DNA from: Coriobacteriia bacterium
GTDB taxonomy: Bacteria > Actinomycetota > Coriobacteriia > Coriobacteriales > UMGS124
Assembly (NCBI GenBank): GCA_018368455.1
Contig: JAGZEG010000012.1
Span: forward strand, 45,043-109,042
Length of the DNA stretch: 64,000 nucleotides
Direction of reading: 5' to 3'
Both the position numbers and the translations under genes were made by a program. How positions within the stretch are numbered: the stretch's first letter is position 1; every line of letters starts with the position of its first letter. This document shows positions 60,838 through 64,000 of the stretch, piece by piece. The notes under the pieces were generated by a model that had not been told where the DNA came from, made no database searches, and saw only the letters and a program-made list of their open reading frames with translations.

Positions 60838-60869
60838 GCGGGGCGCCCTGTGAGTCCCGGGCGCCCCGC
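60838..60869 (-). terminator. Attenuating hairpin between binding protein and oppB
   Basis: GCGGGGCGCCC (60838-60848) and GGGCGCCCCGC (60859-60869) pair perfectly across a 10-nt loop. No U-run follows. Such structures after binding-protein genes commonly stabilise the upstream message and reduce read-through; the role here is inferred. Confidence 0.6.
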
Positions 60870-60900
60870 ACGATGTACGAGCTGGCGTGAGCAGGTAGAT

Positions 60901-62496
60901 TTACTGCATGTCCAGCTTCGAGAGGTCCTCGAACGTGTAGACGGGCACGAGCTTGGCCTCCTCGATGTTCGTGACGTTCTGCGTCGTCACGAGCAGGCGC
61001 TTGTTGGAGTACATCGGGTAGAAGGCAGCCGTGTCCTGGATGACCTGCTGGACCTGCGTGTAGATCTCCTTGCGCTTGGCCTCGTCCGTCTCGACGGAGC
61101 CCTGGTCAAACAGGTCGTTGATCTCGGGGTAGTCGTAGAACATGTAGTTCCAGGGGCCGCCCGTCGCGAACAGCGACTCGAACATGCTCGGGTCGATGCC
61201 CATGATGTAGCCGCCGAAGTACATGTCGTAGGAGTTGTTCGGGTCCTGCATGGACTGCGCGAGCGCGTTGGCGTCGACGCCCTGGAGGTTGAGCGTGATG
61301 CCGGCGGCAGCGGCCTGCTCCTGCATCATGACGGCGCACGTCTGCTGCAGCGTGTCGGAGGCGGAGTAGGCGAGCGTCAGCGTCGGGTTGGGCTGGCCGG
61401 CGTCAGCGAGCAGCTGCTTGGCCTTCTCGACATCCTGGGCGTACTTCTCGACCTGGTCGCCGGCGTAGAACTGGCTCGTCGTGGGCAGGAACGTGTCCTC
61501 GATGTCGTAGTACTCCTCCTTGAGCAGGGCAGCCAGCGCAATGGAGTTCTTATCGAAGCTGTAGAACACGGCCTTGCGGACGTTCTCGTCCTTCATGCGG
61601 TTGCAGTTGACCATCATGTAGGCGACGCGGCCCTCGGAGTAGGGCGTGACCTTGAGGCCGTTGCCCTCGATGTTCATCTGCTCGACCTGGGCGGGCGTGC
61701 CGATCCAGGCGTTGACCTCGCCGGCCTGGATGGCCTGCATGCCCGTGTTCTCGTTCGTGATGATCTGGAATACGACGTTGTCGACCTTCGGGGCGCCCAG
61801 GAAGTAGTCGGGATTGGCCGAGAACTTGAGATACTGGCCGACCTGGTACTCGTCGAGCTTGTAGGGGCCCGTGCCGACGCCCTGGGAGTTGACGTCGTTG
61901 TTCTCCCAGTCCGTGACGCCCTCGTAGAGGTGCTTGGGCATGATGAAGAACTGGCTCAGCATCTCGGGCGCGGCGGCGTTGAGGAACGGGAACGTGAAGT
62001 TGACGGTGAGGTCGTCCACCTTCTCGACCTTAACCTGGCCCTGGTCGCCGTAGTCGAGCTGCGTGAACTGGTTGGCCGTCTCATCGGCCTCGACAGCCTC
62101 GTACGTGAACACGACGTCGTCGGCCGTGAAGGGCTCGCCGTCGTTCCACTTCACGCCCTCGCGCAGGTGGACGGTCAGCGTCAGGTGGTCGTCGGACTCA
62201 TCGTAGCTCTCGGCGAGGAAGTAGTTGATGCCGTCGGCGTTGCACATCCACAGCGGGCTATAGACGAGCTTGAGCGTCATGAGGCCGAAGCGGTCGCTCG
62301 TCGTGATGACGTTGGGCGAGACGCTCGGGTCGCCGGCGATGGCGTACGTGAACGTCTTGCCGCCCTCGGACGCGTAGGCGAACTGCGCGTCGCTGGCAGA
62401 GATGCCCACCTGGGCGAGGCCGGCCGCAGCCAGCGCACCGGCGGCGACACCCATGAACGAGCGACGGCTCATCCGCTTGTCGAGAACGTTCTCCAT
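60901..62496 (-). CDS. Oligopeptide ABC transporter substrate-binding protein, Tat-type signal
   Basis: Family 5 extracellular solute-binding protein, 531 aa. The N-terminus has a twin-arginine motif SRRSFMG (R11-R12) followed by a hydrophobic stretch, but no lipobox cysteine, so the expected lipid anchor is missing. The SBP_bac_5 signature HLREGVKWNDGEPFTADDVVF is at ~120-140. ATG 62496 is preceded by GAAGGAGG. It heads the opp operon and is paralogous to the protein at 63156-64000. The ligand is unknown; peptide is likely. Confidence 0.93.
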   Translation of the reverse strand: MENVLDKRMSRRSFMGVAAGALAAAGLAQVGISASDAQFAYASEGGKTFTYAIAGDPSVSPNVITTSDRFGLMTLKLVYSPLWMCNADGINYFLAESYDESDDHLTLTVHLREGVKWNDGEPFTADDVVFTYEAVEADETANQFTQLDYGDQGQVKVEKVDDLTVNFTFPFLNAAAPEMLSQFFIMPKHLYEGVTDWENNDVNSQGVGTGPYKLDEYQVGQYLKFSANPDYFLGAPKVDNVVFQIITNENTGMQAIQAGEVNAWIGTPAQVEQMNIEGNGLKVTPYSEGRVAYMMVNCNRMKDENVRKAVFYSFDKNSIALAALLKEEYYDIEDTFLPTTSQFYAGDQVEKYAQDVEKAKQLLADAGQPNPTLTLAYSASDTLQQTCAVMMQEQAAAAGITLNLQGVDANALAQSMQDPNNSYDMYFGGYIMGIDPSMFESLFATGGPWNYMFYDYPEINDLFDQGSVETDEAKRKEIYTQVQQVIQDTAAFYPMYSNKRLLVTTQNVTNIEEAKLVPVYTFEDLSKLDMQ

Positions 62497-63096
62497 GCTA
62501 GAAGCCTCCTTCTGCGCGGGCACGCCACTGTGGCGGCCCGCCCACGGACGTCTGTGGATCGCCTGCGAGCGTGGCGCGCCCTCGCGATGGGACGCGGCGC
62601 TTCGCGAGGCCCGGGAGAGCCGGGCACCGGAAAGCGACGCGACGCAAACCGCCGGAAAGCGCTGCGCACCAGGGATCCCTCTGGCAACAAGGGGCCAGAT
62701 ACCCGGTTAGTTTAGCCAGAAAAGGGCATCTACCGACACTGAAACCCAGTTTTTACCGACACGTGGGCATGCGCGGGACGGCGAAAGGCGGCGACAGCGC
62801 CCCGAACGTCCCTCGAGCCGGAAGCCCTGCTCATGCGATTCGCGACACTTTAGTTACATAAAGCGTCGGTCAATGGTCGGTTTGCCGTGGCGAACGGTAT
62901 TCTCTATACACAGAGCGCGTCGGAGACAGCAACGGCAGACAACTCGGGATACCTCGGGGCGCCGAGCAAGAGGACCGTGGTGAGGTCGTCGAAGCGGTGT
63001 CGATCATCTCCCTCGTTCACCGTTCGCTCACATGGGCGCCGCGACAATGGAAGGCTTCCTGTGGGACAGGGCGACAGTGCGCCAAGACACCCAAGG
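62497..63096. other. Non-coding region upstream of the binding-protein gene
   Basis: 600 nt without a credible gene. A possible - strand promoter is TTGCTG-N18-TATAGA (about 62903-62932). A perfect direct repeat TACCGACAC occurs at 62731-62739 and 62754-62762, 23 bp apart, the spacing of two helical turns. A CCTCGCGA/TCGCGAGG stem lies at 62580-62609. The promoter assignment is weak. Confidence 0.4.
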
Positions 63097-63133
63097 AAAA
63101 GCCCGCCCGGATGCGCAGAGCACCCGGGCGGGC
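63097..63133 (-). terminator. Rho-independent terminator after second binding protein
   Basis: GCCCGCCCGG (63101-63110) and CCGGGCGGGC (63124-63133) pair perfectly and the - strand continues TTTTCC. It lies 22 nt after the stop codon, so this gene is transcribed separately from the opp operon. Confidence 0.85.
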
Positions 63134-63155
63134 CTTGGGGAGCAGAGGTTGGTCT

Positions 63156-64000
63156 CTACGCGTCGAGCGTGAGCTTCGACAGGTCCTCGAACGTGTAGAT
63201 GGGCACGAGCTTGGCGTCATCGAAGCCGCCGACGTTCTGGGTCGTCACGAGCAGGCGCTTGTTGGAGTACAGCGGGTAGAAGAACGCGGCGTCCTGGATG
63301 ACCTGCTGGAGCTCGGTATAGATCTCCTTGCGCTTGGCAGAGTCCGTCTCGACAGCACCCTCGTTAAACAGCTCGTCGATCTTGGGGTAATCGGCCGCAT
63401 CGTAGTGGCTGTAGTTCCATGCAGCGTCGGAGACGAACAGCGTCGAGAACGTGCTGGGATCGATACCCATGATGTAGCCGCCAAAGTACAGGTCATAGGT
63501 GTTGTCGGGGTTCTTCATGTCGTTGGACAGCGCCGTGGCGTCGACGCCCTGGAGCGTCAGCGTGATACCGGCTGCAGCAGCTTGTTCCTGCATCAGGACG
63601 GCAGCCGTCTGCTGCAGCGAGTCACTTCCCGAGTAGCCAAGCGTCAGCGTAAGGTTGGAAGCGCCGGCCTCCTGCAGCAGGGCTTTGGCCTTCTCGACAT
63701 CCTGGTCATAACGCTCGACCTGGTCGCCCGCATAGAACGAGTTCTCCGGCGGCAAGAACGTGTCGACGAGGTCGAAGCACTCGTCGGAGAGCAGCGCCGC
63801 CTGCGCGATAGCGTGCTTGTCAAACGTATAGAGCAGGGCCTTGCGCACGCGCTCGTCGCTGACGCGCTTGGCGTTAAACATCACGTAGGCGACACGGCCC
63901 TCGCCATACGGCGTGACCTTGAGGCCGTTGCCCTCGATGTTCATCTGCTCGACCTGGGCGGGCGTGCCGATCCAGGCGTTGACCTCGCCGGCCTGGATCG
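63156..64000 (-). CDS. Second family 5 solute-binding protein, N-terminus beyond window
   Basis: The C-terminal ~281 residues of a protein strongly similar to the one at 60901-62496: shared GGYIMGIDPS, YSNKRLLVTTQNV and YTFEDLSKL. The frame is open to the window edge, so the start and signal peptide are not visible. Between 63910 and 63998 its DNA is identical to the paralogue (89 nt), while flanking coding sequence has diverged. It ends at its own terminator. Probably an alternative ligand receptor for the same permease, which is an inference. Confidence 0.93.
   Translation of the reverse strand, partial: IQAGEVNAWIGTPAQVEQMNIEGNGLKVTPYGEGRVAYVMFNAKRVSDERVRKALLYTFDKHAIAQAALLSDECFDLVDTFLPPENSFYAGDQVERYDQDVEKAKALLQEAGASNLTLTLGYSGSDSLQQTAAVLMQEQAAAAGITLTLQGVDATALSNDMKNPDNTYDLYFGGYIMGIDPSTFSTLFVSDAAWNYSHYDAADYPKIDELFNEGAVETDSAKRKEIYTELQQVIQDAAFFYPLYSNKRLLVTTQNVGGFDDAKLVPIYTFEDLSKLTLDA

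Overview
The window is from a high-GC Gram-positive bacterium, most likely of the actinobacterial class Coriobacteriia. The reasons are the GC-rich codon use, a LuxR-type regulator with a large multi-membrane-segment N-terminal half, Clp/Dis/Isp and ribosomal gene order typical of Gram-positives, a Lys-type MurE, and an LL-diaminopimelate aminotransferase. Only one confident protein gene, the LuxR regulator, is on the + strand. Everything else is on the - strand, so the operons read from high to low coordinates.

Read in transcription order from the right edge: (1) 64000-56702 is an oligopeptide-type ABC transporter locus. It has two paralogous substrate-binding proteins (one cut by the window edge), two permeases and two ATPases; a 49-bp tandem duplication sits exactly at the oppB/oppC junction. 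(2) 56235-47910 is the clpC-disA-ispD-ispF-cysS-rlmB-yacP(rae1) cluster, covering proteostasis, c-di-AMP, isoprenoid precursors, Cys-tRNA and 23S rRNA methylation, followed by a small membrane protein. (3) 47171-43837 is a tRNA/EF-Tu/transcription block: Thr(UGU), Tyr, Thr(GGU), Met, tuf, rpmG, Trp, secE, nusG. (4) 43667-41124 holds rplK-rplA and rplJ-rplL, each with terminators or an attenuator. (5) murE lies between rplL and rpoB. (6) 39164-31066 is rpoB-rpoC. (7) 30790-27680 is the str operon (rpsL-rpsG-fusA, without tuf). (8) 27595-11318 is the fused S10/spc/alpha superoperon from rpsJ to rplQ, including secY, adk, map, infA, rpmJ and rpoA. (9) 11202-7645 is ecfA (fused) - ecfT - truA. (10) 7535-1 holds an HD hydrolase, dapL, a PF11449-type metal exporter, a MATE efflux pump convergent with the LuxR regulator, and an unknown acidic protein cut by the window edge.

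The region is nearly all core machinery, so its interest lies in modifications of that machinery. The strongest is RNA polymerase beta' (RpoC). After its normal end it carries about 230 extra residues, including a domain that aligns without gaps to the alpha-subunit C-terminal domain encoded in this same window, with five of the seven E. coli UP-element-contacting residues retained. RpoB has a longer fork-loop-2 segment just after the rifampicin region and an acidic tail. Ribosomal protein S12 carries Arg at position 88, the residue found in classical streptomycin-resistant mutants. Many intercistronic gaps of the ribosomal superoperon contain a distinct strong hairpin, and the rpoB promoter -35 element lies inside a palindrome. 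Good -35/-10 promoters with 17-18 bp spacing can be read upstream of rpsL, rpoB, rpmG and the tRNA-tuf operon.

All calls come from reading sequence and translations by eye. No database search, HMM scan or folding calculation was run.
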